Source: CAZPAV01 sp964584755
Lineage (GTDB): Bacteria > Actinomycetota > Acidimicrobiia > Spongiisociales > UBA5794
Assembly: GCA_964584755.1 (NCBI GenBank)
Contig: CAZPAV010000018.1
Coordinates: 1 to 51,552 of the forward strand
Direction: 5' to 3'
Length of the DNA stretch: 51,552 nt
Notes under the pieces: generated by a model
Database searches by the model: none
Told to the model about the DNA's origin: nothing
What the model saw: the letters and a program-made list of their open reading frames with translations, nothing else
Shown: piece by piece, positions 40,667-49,170 of the stretch
Layout: each line of letters begins with the position of its first letter
Numbering within the stretch: position 1 is the stretch's first letter
Translations under genes and position numbers: made by a program

Positions 40667-41941
40667 TCACCCCTCGGTCCGGCACCACACGTCGCCCCGG
40701 ACGTTCCCGGAGAACACGTTGCCCTCCACGGCGACGACGTCGGGCGACGGCCACGGGCACGTCCCGAAGTTCCAGATGAAGACCCCCCAGAGGTTGTCAC
40801 GGACGACGTTGCCGGTCACCAGGTACCCGGTGGGGGACTGGCGGTCCTCGTCGCTCAGTTCGATCCCCGGCCCGTGGTTCCGGGCGATCGTGTTCTCGCG
40901 CAGGGTGACGTCGTGGCCGCCATCGACCCAGATGCCGCCGTCCCAGTAGTCGCCGTTGGCGTCGAGCTCGTTGTCGGTGACGGCGTTGCCGGCCACGAGG
41001 ACCCTCACCGAGTCCTCGACGAGGATGCCCCCGCCGATCGTGTCGTGGACGCGGTTGCCGCGAATCGCCGCGTCCTCCACGCCGAAGAGGTCGATGCCGG
41101 TCCCCAGCAGGTACCGGGCCCGGCGCTCCGGCGAAGGCCCGTTTCCGGCGACCTCGTTGCCCTCGACCACGAGACGGGTCACGTCGACCGCGGCGAGACC
41201 GAACCCCTCCCCGTCGAAGTCCGGCTCGATGCTGGCGAAGCCGTTCCCGACGAACCGACCGTTCCGAACCTGCACGTCGTCGGAGAGGGCCACGAGGAGA
41301 CCCTCGTCGGTGTACTCGCGGAACTCGAGACCCTCGAGACGAAAGCCCGACGACTCGACGAGGGCGATGCCCATCGTGAGCTCCCCGCCGCCGGTGAGCA
41401 CGGGGAGGCTCCCGTCCTCGTCGACGACACCCCGGATCGTCACCGGTTCGGCGAACCGAAACCCGGTGAGGAGCACCGACTCCCGGTACACGCCCGGGAG
41501 GATCCGGACCTCCTGACCGGGACCGAGGTCGCAGAGCGCCCGGGCGATCGTCCTCGATGCCGTGGCCGGCGTGTCTCCCGACGCCGCATCGGATCCGTCG
41601 GGGGCGACGTAGCGGATCGGCGCCGCCGAGGGTCGGGCGTCCGCGGCGTCGCAGGCGACACCTCCCCGATGGGCCGGCCAGACGTCGAGGTCGGCCGGTG
41701 GCAGCGGGGAGGGGCCCGCCGTCGGGAGCGGAGCCGCCTCCCTCCCCCGGGTCGTCGTTGGAGCCGAGGTCGTCGCAGCCGGCGGCGTCGCAGCCGGCGG
41801 CGCGCTCGTCCGGGCGACGGTCGTGACCGCCGGAACGGCGGCCGTCGTGCGGCCCGTGGACACCGAGGCGCACCCGGAGACGAACAGCATCGAGGCCACG
41901 AAGGCGGCCAGGGACGGTCCCGCCGCCATGCGCCGACCCAT
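40667..41941 (-). CDS. Exported right-handed parallel beta-helix protein
   Basis: A 424-residue lipoprotein (lipobox FVSGC) with a Thr/Pro/Ala linker (about 30-85), an APDGSDAASGDTPATASRTI block (quoted in part) typical of pectate-lyase-like N-caps, and a beta-helix of PbH1 repeats (EGNEVAGN, RGNRVHDTIGGGI, AGNAVTDNELDANG, RENTIARNHGPGI, TGNVVRDNLWGVF). Such proteins bind or cleave surface polysaccharide; no catalytic residues can be assigned by eye. GGAGGGAGG precedes the ATG. Confidence 0.88.
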   Translation of the reverse strand: MGRRMAAGPSLAAFVASMLFVSGCASVSTGRTTAAVPAVTTVARTSAPPAATPPAATTSAPTTTRGREAAPLPTAGPSPLPPADLDVWPAHRGGVACDAADARPSAAPIRYVAPDGSDAASGDTPATASRTIARALCDLGPGQEVRILPGVYRESVLLTGFRFAEPVTIRGVVDEDGSLPVLTGGGELTMGIALVESSGFRLEGLEFREYTDEGLLVALSDDVQVRNGRFVGNGFASIEPDFDGEGFGLAAVDVTRLVVEGNEVAGNGPSPERRARYLLGTGIDLFGVEDAAIRGNRVHDTIGGGILVEDSVRVLVAGNAVTDNELDANGDYWDGGIWVDGGHDVTLRENTIARNHGPGIELSDEDRQSPTGYLVTGNVVRDNLWGVFIWNFGTCPWPSPDVVAVEGNVFSGNVRGDVWCRTEG

Positions 41942-41984
41942 GGAACCTCCCTCCTCCGCGGCGACCCGCTCCTCCGCCGAACGC

Positions 41985-43037
41985 TCAGACCCGCACGAGC
42001 ATCTTGTGGAATCCCCGCTCGCGACGGCTGAAGGCCTCGGCGGCGACGGGCACGTCGGCGAGCCCCACCCGATGCGAGAGGACCGTCCCCGGATCCACGG
42101 CCCCCTCCGCGACGAGACGGGCGGCCCGCTCCATCACCGGCAGGACGTTGGCGAGACCGTTGAGACGGAGCTGGAGATCGTTGGCGAAGAGCAGGGCGAG
42201 GGAGGTCGGATGGGCCGTCTCCACCCGATACACCCCGCCGCCGGCGAGCACCCCGCCCGGCCGGAGGATGGAGGTGGCGAGGTCGAAGGCGTCGCCGCGG
42301 CCGGCGAACTCCACGACGACGTCGACACCCAGGCCTCCGGTCGCCGCGTCGACGATCTCTGCCACCGGATCGACGGAGACGTTCACCGGTTCCCCGCCCA
42401 GCTCGGCGGCCCGCTCCAGACGGTACGGCACCCGGTCGAGGACGAGCGGGGGACGCCGCGTGCGCGCCGTGAGGAGCTGCAACGCCAACAGGCCGGTGGG
42501 GCCGGCCCCGACGAGCGCCACCACGTCGTCGGGTCGCACGGCGGCGGCGTCGACCACGATGAGGGCCGCGGGGAGGTTGCAGGACAGCAGGATCGCCGCG
42601 TCGTCCCCGACGTCGTCGGGGACGTGTCGGAGGTGCCCGTCGGCGAGAGGCACCCGCACGTACTCGGCGTGACTCCCGGCGAGCCCCCGAAACCCGTAGA
42701 TCGCCTTCCCCGAGGTCGTGCAGTGACCGGTCAGTCCCAGGGAGCACGCCCGACACGTCCCGCAGCTCACCGAGAACGGGAACGTGACCCGGTCGCCGGG
42801 ACGGAAGCGGCTCACCTCGGAGCCCACCGCGACGACGTCGCCGGCGATCTCGTGGCCGAGGATCGTCGCTCCCGGGAGCGCGAGATCCGGCATCTCCCCC
42901 TGGTAGAGGTAGAGGTCCGATCCGCACATGGACGTGGCCCGGGTGGCGAGGAGGACGTCGCCGGGGTCCACGATGACGGGGTCCGGCACCTCCTCGAGAC
43001 GGAGGTCGTGGGGGCCGTGGTAGACGATGGCACGCAT
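41985..43037 (-). CDS. Zinc-dependent medium-chain alcohol dehydrogenase family protein
   Basis: A 350-residue MDR enzyme. The catalytic zinc ligands sit in SMCGSDLY and LGHEIAG, the structural zinc is held by the four-Cys lobe (CGTCRACSLGLTGHC), and the cofactor site is GAGPTGLLALQLL. It oxidises an alcohol or polyol with NAD(P)+; the substrate is unknown. GAGAGGACC precedes the ATG. It lies 91 nt downstream of the SDR remnant on the same strand, next to an operon of TPP enzyme, transporter and epimerase, so a shared carbon pathway is possible (inference). Confidence 0.92.
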   Translation of the reverse strand: MRAIVYHGPHDLRLEEVPDPVIVDPGDVLLATRATSMCGSDLYLYQGEMPDLALPGATILGHEIAGDVVAVGSEVSRFRPGDRVTFPFSVSCGTCRACSLGLTGHCTTSGKAIYGFRGLAGSHAEYVRVPLADGHLRHVPDDVGDDAAILLSCNLPAALIVVDAAAVRPDDVVALVGAGPTGLLALQLLTARTRRPPLVLDRVPYRLERAAELGGEPVNVSVDPVAEIVDAATGGLGVDVVVEFAGRGDAFDLATSILRPGGVLAGGGVYRVETAHPTSLALLFANDLQLRLNGLANVLPVMERAARLVAEGAVDPGTVLSHRVGLADVPVAAEAFSRRERGFHKMLVRV

Positions 43038-43128
43038 GGCAGGTCCTCTCCCGTCGCGGCTCGCCGTCGCGGAGCCGCCTCACCCCGATTCCACCACGTC
43101 GGAGCACCGGGTGCAGGCCGCGGGGAGA

Positions 43129-43234
43129 TCAGGAGGACGGCTCGTCGCGCAACGACCTCGTCATGAGCCGTTCGTAGCCCCCCGGCGGCGCCGGTGACCA
43201 CCACGACCGTTCCCCGCAGCTCACGGCGCGCCAC
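43129..43234 (-). pseudogene. Short-chain dehydrogenase remnant with internal deletion
   Basis: The stretch starts with GTG and reads ARRELRGTVVVVTGAAGG, the cofactor-binding N-terminus of an SDR. After the second Gly the frame is lost. In the neighbouring frame the same DNA continues as GGYERLMTRSLRDEPSS and a stop, which reads like an SDR C-terminus. Some 200 residues of the enzyme body are missing between them. The start overlaps the 3' end of the epimerase gene by 14 nt, so it was once the last gene of that operon. No mobile element is visible at the junction. Confidence 0.55.
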
Positions 43235-44177
43235 GACGCCCCTCCAGGAAGACGTCGAAGACCTCGGAGGTGGTCTTCGCCGGGACGTAGCCGAACTCCT
43301 CCTTGAGCCGGCGGTTCGCCAGCACCGGGCGGTAACGGAGGAAGTCGACCTGCTCGGGACCATGGCGGGTCAGGCCGACACGGCCGAGCGCCGCGAGGAC
43401 ACCCCGCAGGAGTGGGGCCGGGACGGGAAGGTACGGTTTGCCCATCCGGCGAGCCATCTCCCGAAGGGTGAGGGTGCCGTCGCCGGCGAGGTTGTAGACG
43501 CCGGCGGCGTCGGTGAAGATACCCCTCCGCAGGCAGGCGACGACGTCCTCGTCCCAGACGAGGACGAACGGCGTCTCCGCCCCGGCGACCCCCACCACGA
43601 AGGGCCGGTCGAACAGTGCGGTGATCTGGTTGCGGGTCTCCCGTCCCAGGATGGTTCCCGGCCGAAACACGAGCTGGGTGAGCTCCGGATGGTCCCGGCG
43701 CCAGGCGGCGAGCATCTCCTCGACCTGTCGCTTGTGGTCGGCGTAGGCGAACTCCGGATTGCCCCGCAGCGGGTGGTCCTCCTCGAGCCAGGCCGGCGCG
43801 TCGGCGTGGTACCCGTACGCGGCGCCGCTGGAGGACACGATCACCTTCCGCACCCCGGCGGCCACGCACGCCTCGAGGACGTTGCGGGTGCCCCCGACGT
43901 CGATCGACCAGGCCCGCGCGCGATCGGGTCGTCCCTCCGGGGTGACGACCGCCGCCAGGTGCACGACCACCTCGACGCGGTGCACGGCGCAGAGGTCGGC
44001 CAGGGCCGGATCGCGCACGTCGGCGACCACTCCCACGATCCCCGGGATCGCCGGAAGCGGGCGAACGTCGACGGCGACGATTCGACGCAACGAGGGACCC
44101 GGGTCGGCGGCCAGCGAGGCCACGAGCCGGCCACCGAGGTAGCCGGCAGCGCCGGTGACGAGCACCGATCGGGTCAC
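43221..44177 (-). CDS. NAD-dependent epimerase/dehydratase
   Basis: A 318-residue extended SDR: VLVTGAAGYLGGRLV binds the nucleotide, VVVHLAAVV and the SSSGAAYG / YADHK pair give the Ser and Tyr-x3-Lys catalytic residues (Y-A-D-H-K). It is closest to sugar-nucleotide epimerases/dehydratases or 3-beta-hydroxysteroid-type reductases; the substrate is unknown. The start is GTG 44177, whose GTGA overlaps the transporter stop, so it is translationally coupled to that gene. Confidence 0.88.
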   Translation of the reverse strand: MTRSVLVTGAAGYLGGRLVASLAADPGPSLRRIVAVDVRPLPAIPGIVGVVADVRDPALADLCAVHRVEVVVHLAAVVTPEGRPDRARAWSIDVGGTRNVLEACVAAGVRKVIVSSSGAAYGYHADAPAWLEEDHPLRGNPEFAYADHKRQVEEMLAAWRRDHPELTQLVFRPGTILGRETRNQITALFDRPFVVGVAGAETPFVLVWDEDVVACLRRGIFTDAAGVYNLAGDGTLTLREMARRMGKPYLPVPAPLLRGVLAALGRVGLTRHGPEQVDFLRYRPVLANRRLKEEFGYVPAKTTSEVFDVFLEGRRGAP

Positions 44178-45094
44178 GCCGCGGCCGCCTCCCGGGCCAC
44201 CGCCACCGGGCGTCGGGACCACACCGCGGCGAGAGTGAGACCGGCGACGATGTGCCAGATCCCCCACCACGCGGCGATGAGTGCCATGCCGCCCACTCCC
44301 CCGAAGAAGTTGAACACGAGAATGAGCCCGAGCCCGGAGTTCTGCAGACCCACCTCGATGGTGACCGCCCGCCGGTCCCGCTCCTCCAGCCGGCTGGCGG
44401 TGGCGGCCGCGAAGCCGATGCCGAACGCCAGGGCGTTGTGGACGGCGACGACCACCGCGACGAACCCGATGAAGTCGAGGAAGTTCTGCCAGTTGTTCGC
44501 CAGGGCCACCGCCACGAACCCCACGAACACGACGACGGCGAAGACCTTGGCCGGACCGGTCGCCCGGGCCGCGAGGTGCGGCCGCCACCGGGCGAATCCC
44601 ATGCCGAGGGCGAGGGGGATGCCCAGGATGAGGACGATGGTGAGGAAGAGGTCGAGCGGGCTCAGCGAGACGGCGCGCAGGATCGGTGCCGTCGCCGGGT
44701 TGAGGGAACCCCACACGGAGAGGTTGAGGGGGGTCATCACCACCGCGGCGGCGGTCGACACCGCGGTCATGCCCACCGAGAGGGGAGCGTTCCCGCCGGC
44801 GAGGTACGTCATGATGTTCGAGAGGTTCCCGCCGGGACACGCCGCCACCAGGATCATGCCCAACTCGATGGACGGGGGCAGGTGGAGGACGATGGTGAGG
44901 AGGAAGGTGAAGAAGGGGAGCAGGAGGAACTGCGCTCCCAGGCCGATCGCCGCCGGTCGGGGCATCCGCACCAGGCGCCGGAAGTCGTCGACGTCGAGGC
45001 CCAGGGCCATCCCGAACATCATCAACCCGATGAGGAGGTTGAGGACGACGAGGCTCGACTGATCGAAGTTGAGGCTGAGCTGATCGACCGACAC
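44174..45094 (-). CDS. BASS-family (bile acid:sodium symporter-like) transporter
   Basis: A 306-residue membrane protein with about nine or ten helices. Family blocks are AACPGGNLSNIMTYLAGGNAPLSV in the first half (quoted in part: PGGNLSN) and EVGLQNSGLGLIL in the second, the crossing helices of the sodium site. It probably imports an organic acid with sodium; members carry pyruvate, pantoate or bile acids. GTG 45094 has GGAGGGGAG upstream and lies 1 nt after the TPP enzyme gene stop. Coupling on both sides suggests that it feeds a substrate to those enzymes. Confidence 0.9.
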   Translation of the reverse strand: MSVDQLSLNFDQSSLVVLNLLIGLMMFGMALGLDVDDFRRLVRMPRPAAIGLGAQFLLLPFFTFLLTIVLHLPPSIELGMILVAACPGGNLSNIMTYLAGGNAPLSVGMTAVSTAAAVVMTPLNLSVWGSLNPATAPILRAVSLSPLDLFLTIVLILGIPLALGMGFARWRPHLAARATGPAKVFAVVVFVGFVAVALANNWQNFLDFIGFVAVVVAVHNALAFGIGFAAATASRLEERDRRAVTIEVGLQNSGLGLILVFNFFGGVGGMALIAAWWGIWHIVAGLTLAAVWSRRPVAVAREAAAA

Positions 45095-45095
45095 G

Positions 45096-46841
45096 TCACT
45101 CCCCTCCCGGTTCCTGATGCATCTTCCTGAACTGGCGCAACCCGGGCGCCCAGAGGTGTTTCGTCGGATCCACGTCGACGTGGACGACCGCGCAGCACCT
45201 CGCCTCCAGGGCACGGTTCAGTGCGGTGCGCAGTCCGGCGGGATCGGCGACCCGCTCCCCGTGGGCCCCCATGGCCCGGGCCAGCTCGTCGTAGGCGATC
45301 TCGCCCAGGTCACTGTTGATCGTCTCCTCCGGGTCGAGGTGCCTACGGAGGAGCATCTTCACCGGACGCGCCGCCATCGACTGGGTGAGTTTCACCATCC
45401 CCCACTGCCGATCGGACACCACGACGAACACGACCCGGAGTCCGTTCCGCACCGCGGTCTCCACCTCCTGGGGGTGCATGCCGAAGGCCCCGTCGCCGAT
45501 GATGCAGCACACCTGCCGGTCGGGGCGGGCCACCGCGGCCCCCAGGGCCTGTCCCACACCGGCACCGAGCATCCCGAAGTGGGGTGTCGTCAGGAACGTG
45601 TTGGGGGCCCGGACCTGGAGGTAGAAGTTGGCCCACACCGCGGTGTTCCCCCCGTCGACGACGAAGATCGCGTCGTCGTCGCAGAGCTCCCGGCAGATCG
45701 CCGGCACGTGGGCGGTCACCATGGGTGCCGTGACATCCGAGAGACGCCTCGCCAGCTTCGCGGCCTCGGCCTCCCGCACGGCGACCAGCGGGGCGACGCG
45801 TCGCCGTCGCCGCTCCAGCACCCCGGCGTCGACCCGGTGCTCGAGGGCTGCGGCGAGCGCCTCGAGGAAGACTCGCGCGTCGGCGACCACCGCAACCTCC
45901 ACCGGCCGGGTCGCCCCGAAGACCCGGTCGTCGACATCGACCTGGACGATGCGCTGCTCCGCCCGCCACTGCGGAGGTCGACCCCACCAGTCGGTCTCCC
46001 CGAGACGGGACCCGACGACGAGCACCACGTCGGCGGCGTGACGAAGACGCCGGACCGGCTCGATGGCGGTGATCGGCCACACCAGCGGGTTGGTCTCGGC
46101 GACGGCTCCCCGACCGCTCCAGGAGGTCGTCACCGGGGCGTGCAGCAGCTCGGCGACTCGGGTGAGCGCCGCCGAGGCCCCGGCGTGGAGCACACCACCG
46201 CCGGCGTGGAGCACCGGCAGGTCGGCCGTGGCGAGGAGCTCGGCGGTTCGCTCCACCGCATCCGGATCGGGCACGAGGGGACCGACCCGCCGGTACCGGG
46301 CGGGTTCGAGGACGGGCCGGGCGTCGGTCTTGGCCCCGAGGACGTCCTCGGGAACGTCGAGGTGGACGACGCCGGGCCGCCCCGAGAAGGACCGGCGCAG
46401 CGCCTGGCGGAGGAGCTCCGGGATCCTCCCCGTCGCGGTGGCGGCCGTCGACCACTTGGTGACGGCGCCGAGCGCCGCCACCTGGTCGAAGTGCTGGTAG
46501 GCACCCCCCCGGTCGGGGGCGGTGATCCCGACGCGGCGCGAGCTGGTCAGGAGCAGCACCCGGTTCCCCTCGGCGTTCTCCACGGTGGCACCGGGGAGGG
46601 CGTTCGCCACGCCGGGCCCGTTGGAGGCGAGCGCCACGCCGAGCCGGCCGGTGAGGCGGGCGTACGCTCCCGCCATGTGCACGGCCGTCGTCTCGTGTCG
46701 CGGGGTGACGATCCGGACACCGGCGTCGCGGAGGGCGGTGAGGAGCGACAGGTAGGTGCCGTCGGGAATGCCGAACACGGTATCGACACCTTCGGCGCGG
46801 AGCATGGCGGCGAGGAGCCCCCCGCCCGTCGTCTTCCCCAT
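45096..46841 (-). CDS. Thiamine-diphosphate-dependent enzyme, acetolactate synthase-like
   Basis: A 581-residue TPP enzyme with the three usual domains. The catalytic Glu lies in TPRHETTAVHMAGAYAR, the central domain begins near residue 180, and the TPP motif is GDGAFGMHPQEVETAVRN ending in VSDRQWGM, where the Asn of the usual GDG...NN is replaced by Ser-Asp. It may decarboxylate a 2-oxo acid or oxalyl/sulfoacetaldehyde-type substrate; the motifs do not decide. ATG 46841 has GGGAGGT upstream. It heads the operon with the BASS transporter and epimerase. Confidence 0.88.
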   Translation of the reverse strand: MGKTTGGGLLAAMLRAEGVDTVFGIPDGTYLSLLTALRDAGVRIVTPRHETTAVHMAGAYARLTGRLGVALASNGPGVANALPGATVENAEGNRVLLLTSSRRVGITAPDRGGAYQHFDQVAALGAVTKWSTAATATGRIPELLRQALRRSFSGRPGVVHLDVPEDVLGAKTDARPVLEPARYRRVGPLVPDPDAVERTAELLATADLPVLHAGGGVLHAGASAALTRVAELLHAPVTTSWSGRGAVAETNPLVWPITAIEPVRRLRHAADVVLVVGSRLGETDWWGRPPQWRAEQRIVQVDVDDRVFGATRPVEVAVVADARVFLEALAAALEHRVDAGVLERRRRRVAPLVAVREAEAAKLARRLSDVTAPMVTAHVPAICRELCDDDAIFVVDGGNTAVWANFYLQVRAPNTFLTTPHFGMLGAGVGQALGAAVARPDRQVCCIIGDGAFGMHPQEVETAVRNGLRVVFVVVSDRQWGMVKLTQSMAARPVKMLLRRHLDPEETINSDLGEIAYDELARAMGAHGERVADPAGLRTALNRALEARCCAVVHVDVDPTKHLWAPGLRQFRKMHQEPGGE

Positions 46842-46902
46842 GGGTACCTCCCGGGAGTCATCGTAACGGCCGGTCGGGGAGCGGCGATGGAGGGGTGACG
46901 GC

Positions 46903-47505
46903 TCAGCGGGTCGCGGCACCGTCGCTCTCGCCGAAACGGGGATCCCGGCCGGTCAGGGCGAGGAGACGGTCCTGCAGCGGGACCCCCTCGGCAACCGGGA
47001 CCGGCGCCGCGAAGATGCCGCTTCCCTGCCACCGCGACATCCAGGCGTCGACCAGGGGGAAGAGCATCGAGACCAACCCCTCGTCGAGGCGCCGGTCGAG
47101 CCCGGCGCCGGCGGCGAGATCCCAGGCGTGGACGACGAGATCGAACAGTCGCTGCGCGAGGTACACCGCCCCGGTGAGGTCACCGAAGGAGCAGTGCACG
47201 GTGGCCTCCAGCACGCCGGGCCGGGCGGCGGCCTCGGCGGCGCGCCGGGCCGAGTCACGATACGCGCCCAGAGGGTCGAGGCCGAGCACGTCACCTTCGT
47301 AGCGGTCCCCGACCTCGTCGACGGTGCGCCCGGCGAGGAGGTCCGGGACCCAGAGGTTCTCGGCGACGGTGTGATCGACGACGTCGCGAACGCTCCACTC
47401 CGTGCACGGCGTCGGCCGGCCCCACGCCCGGGGCCGCACCGCGGCGACGCGGTCGCCGAAACCCCGCAGGGCCTCGGCGTGGAGGTCGGTGAGGCCGGTC
47501 GCCAT
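46903..47505 (-). CDS. TIGR03086-type DinB/maleylpyruvate isomerase-like metal-binding protein
   Basis: A 200-residue four-helix-bundle protein. TPCTEWSVRDVVDHTVAENLW at residues 32-52 (quoted in part) and a later DLVVHAWDLA carry the His ligands of the DinB/mycothiol-dependent group. Such proteins are frequent in Actinobacteria and often act with mycothiol; the reaction is unknown. TACCCT lies 6 nt before the ATG and no ribosome site is present. It is divergent from the acidic-tail membrane protein. Confidence 0.85.
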   Translation of the reverse strand: MATGLTDLHAEALRGFGDRVAAVRPRAWGRPTPCTEWSVRDVVDHTVAENLWVPDLLAGRTVDEVGDRYEGDVLGLDPLGAYRDSARRAAEAAARPGVLEATVHCSFGDLTGAVYLAQRLFDLVVHAWDLAAGAGLDRRLDEGLVSMLFPLVDAWMSRWQGSGIFAAPVPVAEGVPLQDRLLALTGRDPRFGESDGAATR

Positions 47506-47511
47506 GAGGAG

Positions 47512-47517
47512 AGGGTA
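47512..47517 (-). promoter_or_regulatory. Candidate leaderless -10 box (TACCCT)
   Basis: TACCCT, then CTCCTC (6 nt), then ATG 47505 of the DinB-like gene. The intervening bases are anti-Shine-Dalgarno-like, so initiation by ribosome-site pairing is excluded. Confidence 0.45.
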
Positions 47518-47564
47518 GGCATGGAACGGGCGGACGGAGTGCGCCGCCGGATCGGAGGCCCGTG

Positions 47565-47573
47565 TGCTATCAA
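47565..47573 (+). promoter_or_regulatory. Candidate extended -10 (TGCTATCAA)
   Basis: GTG-TGC-TATCAA lies 36 nt before ATG 47610. It shares GTGTGCTA with the element before 39463. Confidence 0.3.
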
Positions 47574-47609
47574 TGGGGGAACCTCGGTGCCGAACGAGAG
47601 GAGGACGAC

Positions 47610-49105
47610 ATGCGATGGCTGGCCGGCATGCTCCTCGCGCTCTCGGTGACACTCGCCGGGTGGGCCCCGGCGGCGGCCCAGCAACCGCTCGGACCGGAGT
47701 ACACGGTCGATCACGTCGCCCTGGTCAAGGACACCAGCACCGGGGGAACCTTCCTCATCGTCTTCTTCTCCAAGCCCTGGGGACAGACTCCCCCGCCGGG
47801 GTCGGCCATGATCGTCGTCCATCTCGACCCCGGGGAGAACCCGAGCACGCTGCGCTGGTCCCGGGACGCCGAAGGGTCGAGCTTCGAGGCGGAGGCCGGG
47901 AACGCCGTCCTGTCCCCGTCCGCCTCCATCCGCAACGACGGGTCGACCGCATGGTGGGTCCCCTTCGCCGAGGACGCGTCCTCGCTCGACGTCGGTCTGG
48001 ACGTCACCGCCGGTGACGGCACCCAGACGTGGCAGGAGCACCTCGACCTCGCCGACACGACCCCGTGGGATCCGTTCGATCCGTCCGGCCCCTACCCCGT
48101 CTACGACCTCGTGAAGGGTCGGCCACTCCCGTCACCGGTCACCTCCAGCACCACCGCACCGACCACGTCCAGCTCCGCCGCACCCGAGAAGACGACCAAG
48201 GCACCCGCCACCTCGGCGGTTCCGGAGACCATCGCGGGACCGCCACCGGTCACCGAGTCCGTACCGGAGCAGACGGGTGGCGGCCTGACACTGTGGCTCG
48301 TGGGGATCGCCATCGCGCTCTTCCTCGCCCTGGTCCTCGCGCTCCTGGTGTGGACCTCGCTGAACCCTCGGCGGCGGCCGCCGATCGACGACCCGAGCCT
48401 CGATCCCGACCTCGATCCCGACCTCGACGACACCATCCCCAGCCCCGTCGGCGACGACCCCCTCGACTCCGACGACACCATTCCCGGCCCGATCGGCGAC
48501 CCCGGCCTCGACTCCGACGACACCATCGGCGACGACCTCGATCCCGNNNNNNNNNNNNNNNNNNNNNNNNNNNNNNNNNNNNNNNNNNNNNNNNNNNNNN
48601 NNNNNNNNNNNNNNNNNNNNNNNNNNNNNNNNNNNNNNNNNNNNNNATCGGCGACCCCGGCCTCGACTCCGACGACACCATCGGCGACGACCTCGATCCC
48701 GAGCTCGGCCCCGATGACACCATTCCCGACCCCATCGGCGACCCCGACTTCAAGGACTTCAAGGCCTTCCGGCAGGCGCTCGCCTCCCTGGTGGACGACG
48801 ACACCATTCCCGGCCCCGTCGGCGACCCCGACCTCGACCTCGGCCCCGACCGCGACCCCGACCTCGACCCCGACGACATCATCCACGATCCCATCGGCGT
48901 CGACGACCTCGATCCGTCCTCCGGCTCCGACGATCCCACCGTCCGCCCGGACACCCGCGACCTCCTCGCGCCCGACGACCCATCGGCCGCCTCCGACCCG
49001 CCTGCGGCCACCTCGCCGGACCCCGAGCTCGAGGAGTTCCGCCGGGAGTACCCCAACGCCCGGCGGAGCCCGGACGATCCGGACGCGTTCGAGATCGACC
49101 TCTGA
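47610..49105 (+). CDS. Single-pass membrane protein with acidic repeat tail, split by an assembly gap
   Basis: An exported type I membrane protein. It has a signal peptide (about 1-24, AAA|QQ), an extracytoplasmic domain of about 130 residues with no known family, a Thr/Ser/Pro linker, one membrane helix (about 225-250), then a cytoplasmic tail of Asp/Pro-rich repeats (DDTIPxPIGDPxLD). A 100-N gap in the tail shifts the frame, but its 55-bp flanks are identical; dropping one flank plus the gap restores one frame of about 446 residues ending FEIDL. AGGAGG precedes the ATG. The function is unknown; the acidic tail could bind cations or a basic partner. Confidence 0.75.
48492..48546. repeat. 55-bp direct repeat, left copy (second gap flank)
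   Basis: Identical over all 55 bases to 48647-48701. Confidence 0.9.
48547..48646. other. Assembly gap of 100 N
   Basis: Exactly 100 undetermined bases with identical 55-bp flanks, the same structure as at 38492-38591. Confidence 0.95.
48647..48701. repeat. 55-bp direct repeat, right copy (second gap flank)
   Basis: Second copy of the 55-base segment at 48492-48546. Collapsing the two copies and the Ns brings both halves of the gene into one frame. Confidence 0.9.
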
Positions 49106-49134
49106 GCGATCCGACCGCCGACGATGGTCCCCGA

Positions 49135-49164
49135 CTGACGATTGCGGCCCCGACGTGCGAGGCT
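49135..49164 (+). promoter_or_regulatory. Candidate leaderless promoter for the aldo/keto reductase
   Basis: CTGACG (49135-49140), an 18-nt spacer, GAGGCT (49159-49164), then 6 nt to ATG 49171. The geometry is the same as upstream of xdhD (TTGACG-N18-GAGAAT-N6-start). Confidence 0.33.
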
Positions 49165-49170
49165 GAGGCC

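Larger units (their letters stand above)
48398..48900 (+). repeat. Degenerate repeat block encoding DDTIPxPxGDPxLD units
   Basis: At least five diverged copies of a 36-45-nt unit (gacgacaccattccc...) start near 48428, 48470, 48714, 48798 and 48871. They keep the same frame and encode the acidic tail. The repetition probably caused the assembly gap inside it. Confidence 0.8.
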
